NCBI RefSeq assembly: GCF_009870125.1
Contig: NC_046681.1
Coordinates: 17,683,001 to 17,747,000 of the forward strand
DNA: 64,000 nt
Reading direction: 5' to 3'
Source: Drosophila pseudoobscura
Lineage: Eukaryota; Arthropoda; Insecta; Diptera; Drosophilidae
The translations under genes were made by a program, and so were the position numbers. The notes below the pieces were generated by a model. The model had not been told where the DNA came from and did no database searches. It saw only the letters and a program-made list of their open reading frames with translations. Shown piece by piece: positions 14,201-26,540 of the stretch. The stretch's first letter is position 1. Every line of letters starts with the position of its first letter.

Positions 14201-16224
14201 TGGTTAAAATCACTTATTTCCTAAATATGATGCTTACACAAATACAATTTTATATTCCATGAGTAACATGTAAAAAAATTACCTTAACACGAAAGCGTCA
14301 ATCAAATCGTTTTTTGAAAAACTTATTATTTCACAATTGACTTGGCTCAGGACATCTTCCCAATCAGATCTGAAATTATAAGCGTACATATAATTCGATT
14401 TTATATTCTTTATTAGAAAATAAAGGCGAGTGGAATGAATACTAGTCTATTAATTACACTAGATATAAAAATACGGTGTTTCTATTTCAGGTCTAATCTT
14501 ACTTTGTTAGCTAATTTTAGAGTCCAAATAACTAAAATATGTGTACCCATTTTTAATTAATGACAGTGTCCCACCAGCCCCAAACTTATTTCACACCGGG
14601 CGGGACTAAAGTGTTACCCAACGCGTGCCAGGAGTCACCCAGCCCCGTTCTCTGAACATTTCATTTTTAGGGTCTACCATTTTCAATCATTTTTGTCATC
14701 GATTTTTTATTTTCTCATCGTTTCTGGCAAACAAAACCTGATTGACTGCCTGGTTGCTTCTCTAATATACAGAGTGATTTGCTTGTTTAAAAAAAAAACG
14801 TCGGCAGAAATTGCGAAATTTAAGATCCAACCTTTTAAGATGCAACATCTGTGAACTTAATATGACGGACTGTGAGTAACAGCATGCATATTGAAAAATA
14901 CCCAGCTGCTCTGTTACGCGCACAATTTAGCACATACATATATTTCGAGCACAATCTGATTTTTAATGCGCACATTTGTGCTGTTATGCGCAAAAATGCG
15001 GACTTTTCAAAAACGAAAAGTGTTCTGCGTGACCAATTATTTCAGAGCCAAATGTGAGGTTAGGTTGAAAAGGAACCTTTTGAATGAAGGTACAAGCTCA
15101 ATTTTCCTGCCGTTTACTTTGCATTTCGGCGAGGAAAATGATTCCGTTTTGTAAACGTAGAAATCTTGCATTTTGTGAAAAAAGGAGCTATTAATATATT
15201 TTCAAAAGTAATTTAAATTTTTTTTATATATTTGTATTTATGTAATATATAGTCGCATAAACATAAATATTTACTTTCTCTAGGTACACACATCATATGT
15301 ATATTGTACATATTGTAAATTATTATTGTAGAAAATTATACAGACCAAAATATATATTATAGACATTAATGACATATACATACATATGTATGTATAAATA
15401 TAGGTATAAAATGTGTCTATACAGATTGTAGGCTTATACGAGCAAATCAAATTTTAAATCATTTGTAGTTTGTCTTCTCTGCACCATTAGATCCTCATCC
15501 GTAATTGCAGGTTCTGCCTTTGAAAGTCTGACAATACCCTAAAGGACAATTATCTAGTCATGCGTTACATATGTATATCATGTATAATTACATACGTATA
15601 CCAGCCCATTATATTTTTTTATTCTATATCAAAGGTATATTAACAAATAAAGCATATATAAAATATAATGATATCGTGGGACAAGCTTCTTCAGAAAGTC
15701 ATAATACTCTGAAAATGCTAAAGTAACAGGCACATGTGAGCCGAGAAAACGAAAATGACCTTTACACGCAGATTGGAACAATGCGTGTGCACCCATACAT
15801 GAACATACGATGAAACCAAAAGATAACGCAAAGACCAAACAAAACATAAGCGCTGAAAATGAAAAAAGCATGCAATCACATGTTTTTGTGAGAACATACT
15901 GTGTTACACTAGCACATGCAAAGAGGTTGCTGGGCTGGACGCCTGGCTCATAGTGAAGCAGCGCGAGCCGTACGCCAGAGCCGAAGACCCTGGGAGCGTA
16001 CACAGAGCGTTTATTTGCGACATGTTCGGCTTGTGAACTCTATCCTGCATATGTCAACTTATATACATATATAGAAATAAATGCATTTAATGACTGAAGA
16101 ATAACTACATCACCACATACCGAGAAATGTTTCGCAAATCATCGTTATTACAGGAGGTTTCTTCAAACCAAATTTCAAGGAGTTTTTCGGCTCCTTCAAA
16201 AAAGTGTTCTTCATTCCCCGACAT
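11282..16224 (-). CDS. SamDC: S-adenosylmethionine decarboxylase proenzyme
   Basis: Makes decarboxylated AdoMet, the aminopropyl donor for spermidine and spermine synthesis in the cytosol. Seven coding exons on the minus strand join in phase: 16121-16224, 14283-14369, 12733-12901, 12400-12675, 12248-12340, 11733-11888 and 11282-11437. They give 346 residues, the usual length for the animal enzyme. The start ATG at 16224 opens '[19 protein letters not shown]'. The proenzyme cleavage site 'LSESSMFVS' lies at about residues 63-71; the serine after the first ESS glutamate becomes the pyruvoyl cofactor. Further family blocks are 'SRKNF.RPEAQ', 'GSMN', 'PDQTIEILM', '[13 protein letters not shown]' and '[16 protein letters not shown]'. 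Introns carry a DINE-1 fragment and a gag-like ORF. A four-codon upstream ORF ends two bases before the start. Gene identity is very secure; exon ends are from GT-AG and phase only. Confidence 0.96.
12118..12215 (+). repeat. DINE-1/INE-1-like 5' fragment in a SamDC intron
   Basis: 'ttatacccggtacttgacga' is followed by 'gtaaagggctatattag', 'aagtggatatatgta' and 'gaaagcgtttccgacccc'. This is the same module order as at 16.8, 27.35 and 37.6 kb. It sits in the SamDC intron between 11889 and 12247. Confidence 0.65.
13410..13587 (+). mobile_element. Possible retroelement gag-like ORF in a SamDC intron
   Basis: An ATG-started frame '[15 protein letters not shown]' continuing '[11 protein letters not shown]' resembles the N-terminal helical start of gag proteins of insect LTR retroelements. 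It ends after about 58 codons. It lies antisense inside a SamDC intron and no pol sequence is linked to it. The assignment is tentative. Confidence 0.25.
14710..14900 (+). repeat. Dispersed repeat, copy 1 (partner at 52.69 kb)
   Basis: 'catcgtttctggcaaacaaa' and, further on, a block around 'cggcagaaa' and 'gcatgcatattgaaaa' recur in the same order at 52.69-52.82 kb. The sequence is non-coding and I do not recognise the family. Confidence 0.45.
15820..16010 (+). repeat. Dispersed repeat, copy 1 (partner at 50.80 kb)
   Basis: The stretch from 'agcgctgaaaa' through 'gcaatcaca' to 'gccagagccgaagac' is repeated in the same order at 50.81-50.97 kb. The end is GC-rich. It looks like a transposon terminus, but no terminal repeats are clear. 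Confidence 0.45.
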
Positions 16225-16226
16225 AA

Positions 16227-16241
16227 TCAACAGATGTACAT
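16227..16241 (-). promoter_or_regulatory. Short upstream ORF before SamDC start
   Basis: Immediately 5' of the SamDC ATG the minus strand reads ATG TAC ATC TGT TGA (Met-Tyr-Ile-Cys-stop), and only two bases separate this stop from the main start. Mammalian AMD1 is controlled by a short polyamine-sensing uORF, so the position is suggestive. Whether the leader mRNA contains it is not shown, because an intron boundary could fall in between. Confidence 0.35.
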
Positions 16242-16809
16242 AAACTAATATGTTTCAGTAGGCATGGACTCAGAGAAAATGCAGGTAGAGGGACCTAATT
16301 TTGTCATATACATAGAAATAATAAATATGGTACTCCTGTGATTGATTTTGAATTGTCTTAGACTATACAGTTTGCTGTCAAAAGAACACTTCCACACCGA
16401 GCTCAAAGATTATACAAAAAATGAATAATATCTTCTGAAATGCTTAAACTTAAACATTAAAAAATGATTTTGTATAAGTACAATCTTAAGTACATCTTGT
16501 TGCAATGAGCTATTCAATTCTGAAAACCTGATAAGTGCATCTATAAACCAGTTTGATTACCGACTGGAAAATATTTCTTTAGTTGACTAAGCATGTGAGA
16601 CTAGGATTGGTGCACAAGCGAAGTGAACGCATACATCTTGCTCGCTCTCCCTTCGAGGTTTTTCTCAAAATGCTTTCTCTGTTCTTAAGGCTATAGGTTC
16701 TTATTTCCCTGCATTTCCTTACTCTTATGCATAATTATATGGTTATCAATAACCAAATTTTTGAAATTACTGTATTATTGTATTCTGAATCATCCATTCT
16801 CTATTTATT

Positions 16810-17260
16810 ATATCCGGTACCCGAAGAGTCTAGTGATATATTAGTTACATATGTGGTAATTGTGGATGTGTTTAACGGCTAGAAGAAAGCGTTTCCAACC
16901 CAATAAAGTTCTGTTTATTGGTCATGTTTGACGCCTAGTGCTCAGAGACTATAAGAGCTAGAGAAACCAAATTCGGAATCCAGTTTCTTATGATATCACA
17001 CTGAATCTGGTTTTTTTTTTCAAAATTTTTGCCACGCTACTACCACAAAGAATGAAAATCTATAGCATCCATAATTGTAAAGCTGAGTGTATGCCGAAAA
17101 CAAATAATTTGCTCATTGTTATAGCCGGAAGGAACAATGAAAAAAAAGAAGAAACAATCAACGCGCTTACTCATTTTCCTTCTCTCCCATTCATTCTCGA
17201 GCAGAGGGGATGGAGCGAGATAACAACACACATTTTGACTGAGTATCGGGTTCAAATTTA
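16810..17260 (+). repeat. DINE-1/INE-1-like repeat, nearly full
   Basis: It starts with 'ccggtacccgaagagt', then 'gaaagcgtttcc', 'gacgcctagtgctcagagac', 'tataagagctagag' and 'atatcacactg'. It ends in a tail with 'actgagtatcgggt'. Both the 5' and 3' modules are present in order. Confidence 0.7.
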
Positions 17261-19880
17261 GATTTTCTAAACCAAGACAGCTGTTTTTGTTCAGTAAAGA
17301 TGAGACAGTGGAATCAAATCGATGAAAAAAAGTTGCAGTTACGTGAGAACCTAATAATAAGCAAATAACACTATAAAATATCAAAGAGAGAATTTTATAG
17401 ATAATAAATTTATATAATCTTGTTACATATTTTGAACGTGAATAATCTGAAATTTTTTTCCAATGTTATGCTGGTATATGTCGAAATTCCGATCAGTTTT
17501 TATCGAGGAAAGCAACCCTACATATGACGCACGAAGAGAATAAAGATGGCGTTCCCGAGCACACGAAAACTAAAGCAAGGTGAATGCTAGGTAAAGAATC
17601 TTTTAAAGTATATTGAAAATGTTCATAACGTTTTAAAATTAGTAAATAAAAAGTATATTTACAATGTGTAAATTAAAAGAAACGATTCTTATGTAATTCG
17701 TCAATGTTAATTACAAGTTTAATGTAATAATGAACATACATATATTGCCTGTAGTTGTCCTGGACTGAAATTGAAAAATAATTGTTTTACACAAGGTAAT
17801 TTAGTTATTTAATCTAAACTTAAAGTTTTCTGATATTTAACGAAGTTTAATATATATTATATGTACATATATATATGTATATACGCGTATTTATATATGC
17901 AGATATATATATGTACGTATACATAGGCTGTGGCTCTACATCGGTACTCTCGCTGCAACAAAAGGGATTCCCAACATACGTATAAAAATTCAATTAACTG
18001 GATATTAGCGTGAGTAAATTTTATGAACGTTATTATGTTAGCGTAGTAGTATTTTGGTTGTGTTTTTTTTCAAAAGTTAAATATTTTTGTGTATACATAT
18101 GTATGTAAACATTCCACCATTTTCGTGTTTTCATATACATATCAAATATACATTTGTAAATAAATACGTATGTATGTGCACATGTATATTCGTAAACAAT
18201 AATGCTACCTGGTGGAGCCTTTGGAAATATCACTGTATGTTAGCACATAGAATGTAAATATGTATGTAAATACGAATGTGATGTACATATACATATACTC
18301 TGTATGTGCAGGTTGAGGTATAAATGTAAATATAAACAAGAAATTATTTGACTTATTTTTTTAAATTAATTTACCTGTGCAAAGGGTATTGTGATTTTAA
18401 CTAGAGGTTTCCAACAGAGAAAACGCATTGCATTATTAATATCAACAATCCAGTTGCTATAAAGAAGTGAACTCGTGAATTTACATTATTTATTAATTCG
18501 TTATTACTTAGACAAAACTGTTCAAACCCGATACTTTTAGATACTTTCTACAATAAAGGGTATCAAAGGCTTGTCCCGTGTGACGTACAGCGTGCTTCGG
18601 ATTAGCTTAGTACGATATCCTGGGGAAATCCTGTTCTATAATTAGGCGGTTCTAAAGTATATGTACCTATATTATTCTTGTTCAAGTTGATAATCCGAGT
18701 CGTTCCTGCAATTTTCGACTGTCTGATCCTCTGTTTGTCATGAAAAATTGTATTTTTCATTGTCCTCTTGCTGAATAGATTCAAGATTTTCTGCGAAATA
18801 GAACCTGATGATTAGAAACTAATGGAGTGATTCTTATTGATTCACATTGCTCTACTTTTGAATTCATTTTTTATCCCATTTGTAGTACCATTGGTCTTCC
18901 TCGGAGTTCAAGACTGACGTTCTCGCTGGTTATAGTTGTACCAAGATAGTTCAGTACAACTTCAACCTATCTGTTTATCGCCACAGATGTATGTATTCCG
19001 TCGATTACAGCAATGGCAGTCTGATTTCGCCTCAAGTGATCAAGAGCTATCCATGTCCCCCCAATGCTACTGACAATCATATTCTGCCCCGCAGCTAATT
19101 AGCTTTTCCAATCCTTGAGGCTGTAGGCGCAAGCCTAAATCATGGCCTCTGCAAAAAATGAGCGAACTTGAATTTGAAGATGGCATTTCTCGTCCAATGT
19201 GTTCGGCTCGTTTTAAAAGTATCTGGCGGACTATTTATGCCAGAAAGGAGAATTAAATGTATAGAATAAGTAGATCTGCCAGTGATTCAGTGCTTATATA
19301 GATAATAATTCTGCATATTATAATGCATTGAAAAATATTTAGGAATCAGGAAAAAAAAACTTGTTACCCATATAATTTTGAAAGTAACTGCCACCTCGAT
19401 ATGCCAACTAAAGCCATTCCCTTATATAACGATGGCCCTACCACACTGCTTAAAACAAGAGAAACATCAATGTCTGGTTGCGACTTGGAAGCAACGGTAT
19501 AACAGGACGAAGTTGACTTTTGTAGGAGTGCTGGAACTTAAAACAACAAGCTATGAGCCAGATTTAACAAAGCTATCAAAGACATGCAAGGCCAATGCCC
19601 CGTAAATGTACTTGACTTTTGCAGTTAAGTATTTTGCAATAGTTAGAGTTAAATTATTAAATTTGGTAATTTCATTATTCCATTAGAGCTAGCTAGAAGA
19701 CGGGGTATTCTCTCCGTGCCGAGGTTCCCAAAAAATGTATTTTCTGGGTGTGGTAGCTGACATAGGAAAGGTCTCTTTGTTCAACAGAAAGGCTAGGATT
19801 AACGGAAAAAAATATGTTTTTTTCTTAATTGGTCTTAAATTCACAGAATCAAGTCCAGATGGGTTGGCCCGATTCATTCT
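17261..19880. other. Gene-free region with TA-rich microsatellite
   Basis: No supportable gene. 17850-17930 is a (TA)n/ATATGTAC-rich tract, and similar tracts occur at 18090-18310. The stretch 18890-19130 is less AT-rich and may be an old transposon, but no motif identifies it. Confidence 0.45.
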
Positions 19881-19899
19881 AGCGACGCTGCTTTTATAT

Positions 19900-20580
19900 G
19901 TTCTGATCAGCTGATGTGCCTAACGTGTTCTGATGTGCCCGCGATAAACAGACGCGCGTTCGGTCATGGGGCAGTGTGCCCGTGTGTCTTTGTTATACGG
20001 TCAAACTGTACAGAGCGGGTGGAGCTGCATAGTGGGTGAAACGGGCAATCTAGCTTTTCGAAATCCGAAAACTCAAAATTGGTGCCTTAATCGGATTGTA
20101 GCAAGAAAAAATAATAAAAACAAAATATAAGTAATTATGGGTCGTGGAAAGCACTGTAGTGAAGAAAAAAGCTAAAGAAGACGTATGCTAAGGTGGGACA
20201 AATTGTCGGCTGTTCAAATAAAATGATTTGCAATGCTTTAAAATATATTGCCAGCAAGAATCGCGTGGAAGGAAGACCGCGATATATCCCCATTTCTAGT
20301 AAAACTACTAGTTTATGAGAGCAAGAAACACCCATCAAAGCCGGCTACAGAGCTAAAAAACGGATCTTAAAATATCGGCAAGTAGTAGCAAATTTATATA
20401 TTGCTTACAAATTGAATGCCAGTGGTCCGAGGAAAATTCCACTTGTGACTACAAGTCATAGGTCAAGAATTGGTTCGTGGATCACTATATTCCATTGGGA
20501 TGCGAAAATTAGGTGAACCTTAATGCCGAGCTGCTGTTGTTGCTGCCAAAGACTATGAAAATAATATTCAACTTTAAATA
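19900..20580 (+). mobile_element. Decayed Tc1-like transposon
   Basis: The transposase start 'MGRGKHCSEEK' at about 20137 is followed, after a frameshift, by the helix-turn-helix stretch 'KTYAKVGQIVGCSNKMICNAL' (shown in part) and a GRPR-like hook. This matches the N-terminal DNA-binding region of Tc1-family transposases. The DDE catalytic region is not recognisable, only 'RKIPLVTTSHRSRIGSW'-like debris. The 19.9-20.1 kb lead may be its 5' end. Confidence 0.65.
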
Positions 20581-20599
20581 CAACTGAAGTAACATATTT

Positions 20600-21064
20600 C
20601 AATGAAATGTTTAATGTTTAGACTTGTTGAAATCAGTGTTGACTTCTTGCCGACGTAATTTCTAGATAAATCCTTTTCTTTTCAAATATTTTAATTTGAA
20701 GTCTGCAATACAACCATTGAGTTCGGATACGTTTACAACCAGCGTAATATTTTACGTTGCTCAAACGACCGTCGCTCTGCGCGTGGCATTGGATTGCAAG
20801 TTGGCCGTGGATTTCAGCTTACAAGTGCTGACAAATTTATACCCAAAACTTTTTGTGTTTTAATTTTCAATGAATGGTTACGTTAAGCTAACATATGAAC
20901 GATTGATCTGCAAGTGATAAGTGTACATAAACAAATAAATGTAAAATTAAATACACATATGTATTTATGTATAAGCTGTACAAGATAATATTTGTATTAA
21001 TAACTTGAAAACTGTCCTATTCCAGATCCATTGCCAAACCTCCGTCTTTAATTGTGGTGCAGAT
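20600..21064 (+). other. Probable da promoter/5' leader with splice acceptor
   Basis: A clean polypyrimidine-AG ('ctgtcctattccag') ends at 21025, 40 bases before the da ATG. This indicates a 5'-UTR intron whose upstream exon lies further left, probably in the 20.6-20.9 kb GC-richer stretch. The leader exon itself cannot be fixed from sequence alone. Confidence 0.4.
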
Positions 21065-23101
21065 ATGGCTACCAGTGATGACGAGCCAATGCACTTGTAT
21101 GAAGTGTTTCAAAACTGTTTCAATAAAATAGCAAACAAACAACCAACGGGCACAGCCGGAACTGACCGTGGAGGTGGAGGGGGGTATCACTCACCTTACG
21201 GAAACCTTGGAGTGGAAAATGGCATGTATCCGAGTGACTTTAACTCTATCCATGACGCCAATGGAGGCAACAATCGATTTCCTAATACGACAACGGTTGA
21301 CCAGTATTTTGATTCAGCTGTTACGAGTAGCGGTGCATGGTGTCCATCCCAAATGAACAGTGGTAATAATTATATGGGACAAGCCTCTTATCAAAATACT
21401 GTCCCATTGACTTGTCATACTTTGGACCAACAAGTGCATAATGCGGACGGGCTGTCGAGTGGAACAAGTATTGGAATCAACATGGGTAGCGAAAGTGGTC
21501 ATGCTATGCATTGTCCAGTGTCAACTTCTCTTCCGCCGATGAGTTCTTTTAGAGCTAGTGCCGGTAGTTTGCCTAGCATCAGCGGACAACCACCTGTCCA
21601 TCCACCAGCCATATTCAACTCACCACAGGCACACAATCAAAGCCAAGTAGTACAAGCACAGCATAGTTCGTTATCCACGGCTGGGCCGCATGGTCATCAT
21701 TCGCTCAATCACACTTCACATTCTCATGCCCATTCCCATCACAGTCAGCAAAACAGTCCTGCGGTGCAGAGTGCAGATACATTCACTGGAGTTAGTTCTG
21801 GAGTTAATGTGAAAGTGGCTGGAGCTGGTAATTCTTCGGCAACATCATTGAGGCAACAAATGTATTTACCAGCTAATGTAGCTGATCAAAGTATTAGTAG
21901 TTTCGGTTCAAATCCTTCTACGCCCGTTAATTCACCACCCCCTTTGACCCAATCCGTTGGGGAACCGTCTGTTACTGCTTCAGGAGGGTGGGGCCATTCT
22001 GTGTTAAATGGTGGCACAAATTCGAGCTACGCGAACGACATGGTTCCTGTAACTAGTTTACATACAATGGCTTCTGTATTTCAAGGAGTACGCATGGAAG
22101 AAAGATTAGATGATGCACTCAACGTACTGCGCAATCATTGTGAGCCCGAAATTATACCAAACGTGGCATCAATTGACAATATAGATGCAATGTCTTCATT
22201 TGTTCCCAATTCACCTTCGCATCTTTTAAACGTCACCACCGCAGGAAGTGGAAGCTCCTCTGTTACCAACACGTCCAATACACTTGTTCATGAAGTTCTG
22301 TCTATGGGAGCTGCTGGAACATCAGTTCAAACAGTTGGTGAAGATGGATTGGCGCATTTAAAAACAGATCGAAATTCATTAACATCAACAACTAAACAAA
22401 CAAAAAAACGGAAGGAACATACAGTAACCAACACTATAGCAGCAGTCTGCACCACCTCGAACCTGACTAGCTTAGATGTTTCTGATACAAAACCAACAAG
22501 CTCTATAGAATCATTAAATGCAACCCAATTGCAACAACTTTCGCAGGGTTCAAAATCATCAAAAAGACCACGGCGATACTGCTCCTCGGCGGATGATGAT
22601 GATGACGCAGAACCAGCTGTTAAGGCGATTCGAGAAAAAGAACGTCGTCAGGCCAACAACGCTCGCGAAAGAATTCGCATTCGAGATATCAATGAGGCAT
22701 TGAAAGAATTGGGTCGAATGTGTATGACACACCTAAAATCAGATAAACCACAAACTAAGTTGGGAATTCTTAATATGGCTGTTGAAGTTATTATGACCCT
22801 GGAGCAACAGGTTCGCGAACGCAATCTGAATCCCAAGGCAGCATGCCTTAAACGACGTGAGGAAGAAAAAGCCGAAGACGGCCCTAAGCTGAGTGGCCAG
22901 CATCACATGATACCGCAGCCACCGATTGGAGCGTCCGGCAGCAGCTATCACAGCCAACCTACGCAGCTTGTGCCACCGTCATCACAGACTATAAGTACCA
23001 TGACCATATCCTTACCTGTTAACAATGCTACCAGCGTCCTACCACCACATTTACAGCAGCAACAACAAACACAACTCGGACACGGTCAGCTTCCGCAATA
23101 G
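21065..23101 (+). CDS. da: Daughterless, class I bHLH (E-protein) transcription factor
   Basis: E-protein that dimerises with tissue-specific bHLH factors and binds E-boxes in the nucleus, with roles in neurogenesis and sex determination. It is a single coding exon of 678 residues. The ATG follows a splice acceptor at 21025, and '[15 protein letters not shown]' is the conserved N-terminus. A Gly/Ser/His-rich middle includes a His-rich patch near residues 220-240. The loop-helix activation domain '[15 protein letters not shown]' is near residues 343-357. An acidic run '[11 protein letters not shown]' lies at about 508. The bHLH runs from about 524 to 583 ('[18 protein letters not shown]' to 'TLEQQV'), followed by the '[20 protein letters not shown]' tail. 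A Gln-rich C-terminus ends 'QLPQ'. The frame is intact and identity is certain. Length is slightly shorter than I recall for D. melanogaster because of fewer Gly/Ala repeats. Confidence 0.98.
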   Translation: MATSDDEPMHLYEVFQNCFNKIANKQPTGTAGTDRGGGGGYHSPYGNLGVENGMYPSDFNSIHDANGGNNRFPNTTTVDQYFDSAVTSSGAWCPSQMNSGNNYMGQASYQNTVPLTCHTLDQQVHNADGLSSGTSIGINMGSESGHAMHCPVSTSLPPMSSFRASAGSLPSISGQPPVHPPAIFNSPQAHNQSQVVQAQHSSLSTAGPHGHHSLNHTSHSHAHSHHSQQNSPAVQSADTFTGVSSGVNVKVAGAGNSSATSLRQQMYLPANVADQSISSFGSNPSTPVNSPPPLTQSVGEPSVTASGGWGHSVLNGGTNSSYANDMVPVTSLHTMASVFQGVRMEERLDDALNVLRNHCEPEIIPNVASIDNIDAMSSFVPNSPSHLLNVTTAGSGSSSVTNTSNTLVHEVLSMGAAGTSVQTVGEDGLAHLKTDRNSLTSTTKQTKKRKEHTVTNTIAAVCTTSNLTSLDVSDTKPTSSIESLNATQLQQLSQGSKSSKRPRRYCSSADDDDDAEPAVKAIREKERRQANNARERIRIRDINEALKELGRMCMTHLKSDKPQTKLGILNMAVEVIMTLEQQVRERNLNPKAACLKRREEEKAEDGPKLSGQHHMIPQPPIGASGSSYHSQPTQLVPPSSQTISTMTISLPVNNATSVLPPHLQQQQQTQLGHGQLPQ

Positions 23102-24720
23102 CATGCACTTAGAAACTCCTCTGAAATCGCCCCTATCTTCCATAAAAACCCAATGTATTCAAGACTCTACCAAGTACTCATTAACCTCGGAATTCGAGCA
23201 TCAGATTTAAAAAAATATATTTTGGCGTTGTCCTCAAAAAAGGCAGTCTCATGCAACATAACTCTTTTAAAATGTACAACACTTTTAACAAACATCGCCT
23301 AAACGATTATCAATATGACCAGGTTTACTTATTAATATGATTGTATATAGCTATTCCATTATTTTTTACCTGGGAAGATAATTTATGTTTCTTAGATAAT
23401 TTGATTAAATAATTTGTTTTAATTTTATATCTGTACGATATTACCGTAGCCATATTTTTTATATACAAAAACAGCATACATAACGACATAATTAACTGTA
23501 AGTAGTTAAAGAAAACTACAATGTAAACACATAGGCGTATTTCTTTTTATTTCCCAGAGCTACAGGAATAAATATGTCAATATTAATTTTTTACTGTGTT
23601 TGTGATTAAAGAAAAAGTTTGAACGTAAGGGTAATAAAATATGGAAGTAATCGTTAGTTAAGATTAGCTCATAATTGTTGTATTGTAACTTAAGGCTTCA
23701 AAGAAAATTTGTAATATGGTTATCAATTATATAGTTTTCTACTATAGGGAACTGGAATTTGCAAATTATGACGATGTAATATTATCTGGAATGAAGTCGA
23801 GACATAGTAACAGCGAGAGTGCTTCAACTTCAGTAGACGCTCTACGATTCTGAATTCATATATGTATAGTCAAATCCGAAGCTCATCGTCGGTATTTTAT
23901 GGCTTAATTACAAAATTATTTTTGCGTAGGTGTGTTCGACAGCCTATTTCAGGATTTACATAATTTTGCAATGAATAAAAGGTTTAGAGAACATTTTCTC
24001 CCTATTATTTTCCTTGTAATGCATACAAAATGTTTTTTAAATATAGGAAAATTCCAAATATATCATTAGGAAAGGTTTTTGAACTTCTGAATTATCTGTA
24101 TCAGCATAGAATAGAACATCTGAAGATAAATGACTGCTAGGTTTCAGGGTATGTCAGAACAGTTTTTAATTGAAAATATAATTGTCGCTTCGGCTAAAAC
24201 TTGAGCGAGTAGCAGAGTATTGTAGATATAAATGAACTGTGTATGCATGCGAACGACGATCATGGGTAGTCGAGTGTGGGGTTCTTGGGTTTTGGTTAAT
24301 AGTGTCATACGAGTGCAGACATACTGCAAAGTGTGCAGCATATGGGACTCGATCTTGGTTTGTTGCTGTATACAATACTTTCATACTATAAATTTACATA
24401 TATCTTCTTTAGTATATTATTGTTTTATGTTTGTGTTTGAACACGCCTGAATCGGCTCGGCCGATTTGTAACACATTTTTGTTTGTTTGTTTTGTATTAC
24501 CACCACCCATTATTTAATCGGAACAATATAAACAATATCGAAATATCCCGATTTTCACCAACAAATACAGTCTTAAGCGATGCCCAAAAGTCTGTCCCAT
24601 CGCACAAGCGAGTTGTTCAACAGAGAATGCATAATAAAAAAAATATAAAAAATTGTAATTTGAGCAGGCCGAGGTATATTTTCTCCGACACTGAGATTAA
24701 ATTCGAGGATACCCGCAATC
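23102..24720 (+). other. da 3' UTR and intergenic DNA
   Basis: AT-rich sequence after the da stop. Candidate AATAAA poly(A) signals occur at about 23568 and 23632. The rest up to the CCT5 pseudogene shows no gene. Confidence 0.45.
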
Positions 24721-24724
24721 TGTC

Positions 24725-25310
24725 AAACTTAGAATATGGCGAATATGGTCGACTTTTCATTAATTGCGTGCCCAGGAGAGCCAGGATCGGATCAGAGGAA
24801 CAGATACCATCAGGATGCATATCATGGCGGCACGTCATTGGGACCCAAGGGTCTGGACAAGATCAGTTCTGGTGGTTATGGGAATGTCACAAATGACAGT
24901 TTAAAAATTAGTTTGAAGCTATTAGAGGTGGAGCCAATGCAGTTTTCGCAATCCAGAGATAGTTATTGCCAATGGTGGTGAGAAGCTGACTCCTGAAAAG
25001 CTTGGACTAGCAGGTCCCGTGCATGAGATGGCTTTCGGCATGACAGAGGACAAAATGCTTGTGATTAATAGTGCTTTCACAGTCTTTCTGTGTGGAGGCA
25101 ACGCAATGATCATTGCTGGGGCCAAGCGCTCTACCCACTATGCGATCTGTGTGGTGTGCCAAGGACTCGCGTATTGTGAACGGTGGTGGAACCGCAGAGA
25201 TCAGTTGCTTCTTGACTTTGAAGAGCTTTGCCATTCCTCCAGTACTGGCCGAGAAATCCAATTGAAACGCTGCTAAACAAGGTGCAAGAAGTGAGTGCTA
25301 TGTGCAGACT
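24725..25310 (+). pseudogene. Processed pseudogene of chaperonin subunit CCT5 (TCP-1 epsilon)
   Basis: Pieces of the cytosolic chaperonin epsilon subunit appear in order without introns. First come 'EYGR.FI' and 'SLGPKGLDKI', then 'VTND' and 'LLEVE', near 24730-24950. The sequence then jumps directly to the apical/intermediate part: '[18 protein letters not shown]', 'DKMLVI', '[16 protein letters not shown]' (25030-25150). It ends with '[13 protein letters not shown]' near 25240-25300. Several frameshifts and stops and a loss of roughly 270 codons in the middle show it is dead. Loss of all introns points to retrotransposition, perhaps by the adjacent LINE machinery. It is not a working CCT gene. 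Confidence 0.8.
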
Positions 25311-25459
25311 AAATACAAGGGCAGGCGGGCCGAATTTCCAGTGTTCTCATGCGAGCGAGAGCGACAGAAAGAAAGACGCAAGAGAAAGGCTGAATAGGGG
25401 GCTGCCGTAAGGGACCATATGTACATACATAAATGTGTTTATATGGGTTACAGTGTGGC

Positions 25460-26540
25460 ACAGTGCAAGTAACAAACAATAATAGGATTTTACTTTACTG
25501 GTGGACCACGCTATGGTGGACTATGCTATATAGATGGTGCAGACACCAAATCAGACAACCTTGGTAAGCTATGCCAAAAAGCAATTACCGAAACGAATTT
25601 TGAATAATTTGTCGAGGAAATAACTAGCATTTGTGCACCTAACATATCCAAGTTGAGGTCTATGACATTGGGAGAAAAATCTAAATTATCTTGCACTCAA
25701 AGGTCGCCCAAGCCAAAGGCCATCGTGGCCCCGAGCGCAGCAGCGGGGAGTTCGCGATGTCAGCCGGTCAGGCGCCTGGAGCGGACAGCCGTCGTCGAGC
25801 GCTCATTTACTCATATGAACCGGAAGGTCAGAAGGGTGTAGCTCCTGGTGAACGATGGTGGGCATATCGGTGTCCGCGGGCACTCAAGAGGTATTCCTGG
25901 CCACCGGATTCCTTTCAAGAGGGTTCCCAGGGTCTTCGGCTCTGGTTGATGGACTGATATCGAGCAACCATCCAGCTTATAGCAAAGGGATATCGGTGGA
26001 GACGGCACTGCACTCGTTAGTGGGTTACAGAGAGCCCTTCACAACAAAAATATGCACCAGAAATATTTGTTGATATATCCGGACCAATTAACAACATGGC
26101 TACTTACGCTATAATAGATCGACTTGAAGCGACAAACATACATCCAGCAATCAACATTTGGCTAAAGAACCTTCGATTTTGTAGGCGGGTGCAATCAACG
26201 TGGGCAACGCTTCCATGGTAAAGGGGGCACACAGAGTTACAGGGCCCAAAAAATAACGGCTTTTGCAGACGACATGATCATATTTATTACGGGATTTTGT
26301 GCATTAACTCTGAGCTCCATAATGAAACGTACACTCAAGAAGATATATGGGAGTGGGCGGATAAAGTAGGGCTCAATCAGCAGCACATGGGACCTGTCTA
26401 CTGCTCTAATCTACTGGATCTACATGTCAGTCGTGCGACGAACTCGAAACCATGGAACATCCCATCTTTAACTGCCGGGCCATTTCACGGGCAAGGAAAA
26501 CATACCTGGGCGACCCGGCGCTGACATTACTGGAAGAGGC
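25460..26540 (+). mobile_element. Decayed LOA/R1-like LINE ORF2 relic
   Basis: Frameshifted RT pieces: 'AYSKGISVETALHSLVGY' near 25975-26030, then 'LEATNIHPAINIWLKNLRF' near 26120-26180, then a 'TAFADDMIIFITGF'-like block near 26260-26300 with the catalytic ADD triad. 'WADKVGL' follows near 26350. Order and wording match LOA/R1-type reverse transcriptase. Multiple stops mean it is inactive. Confidence 0.75.

Noticed and set aside
15629..16003. 124-codon minus-strand ORF in the first SamDC intron
   Set aside because: It overlaps a dispersed repeat, has no family motif and lies between two well-defined SamDC exons.
21005..21064. Upstream extension of da by 20 codons
   Set aside because: It would start at TTG and crosses a clear splice acceptor; the conserved N-terminus starts at the ATG at 21065.
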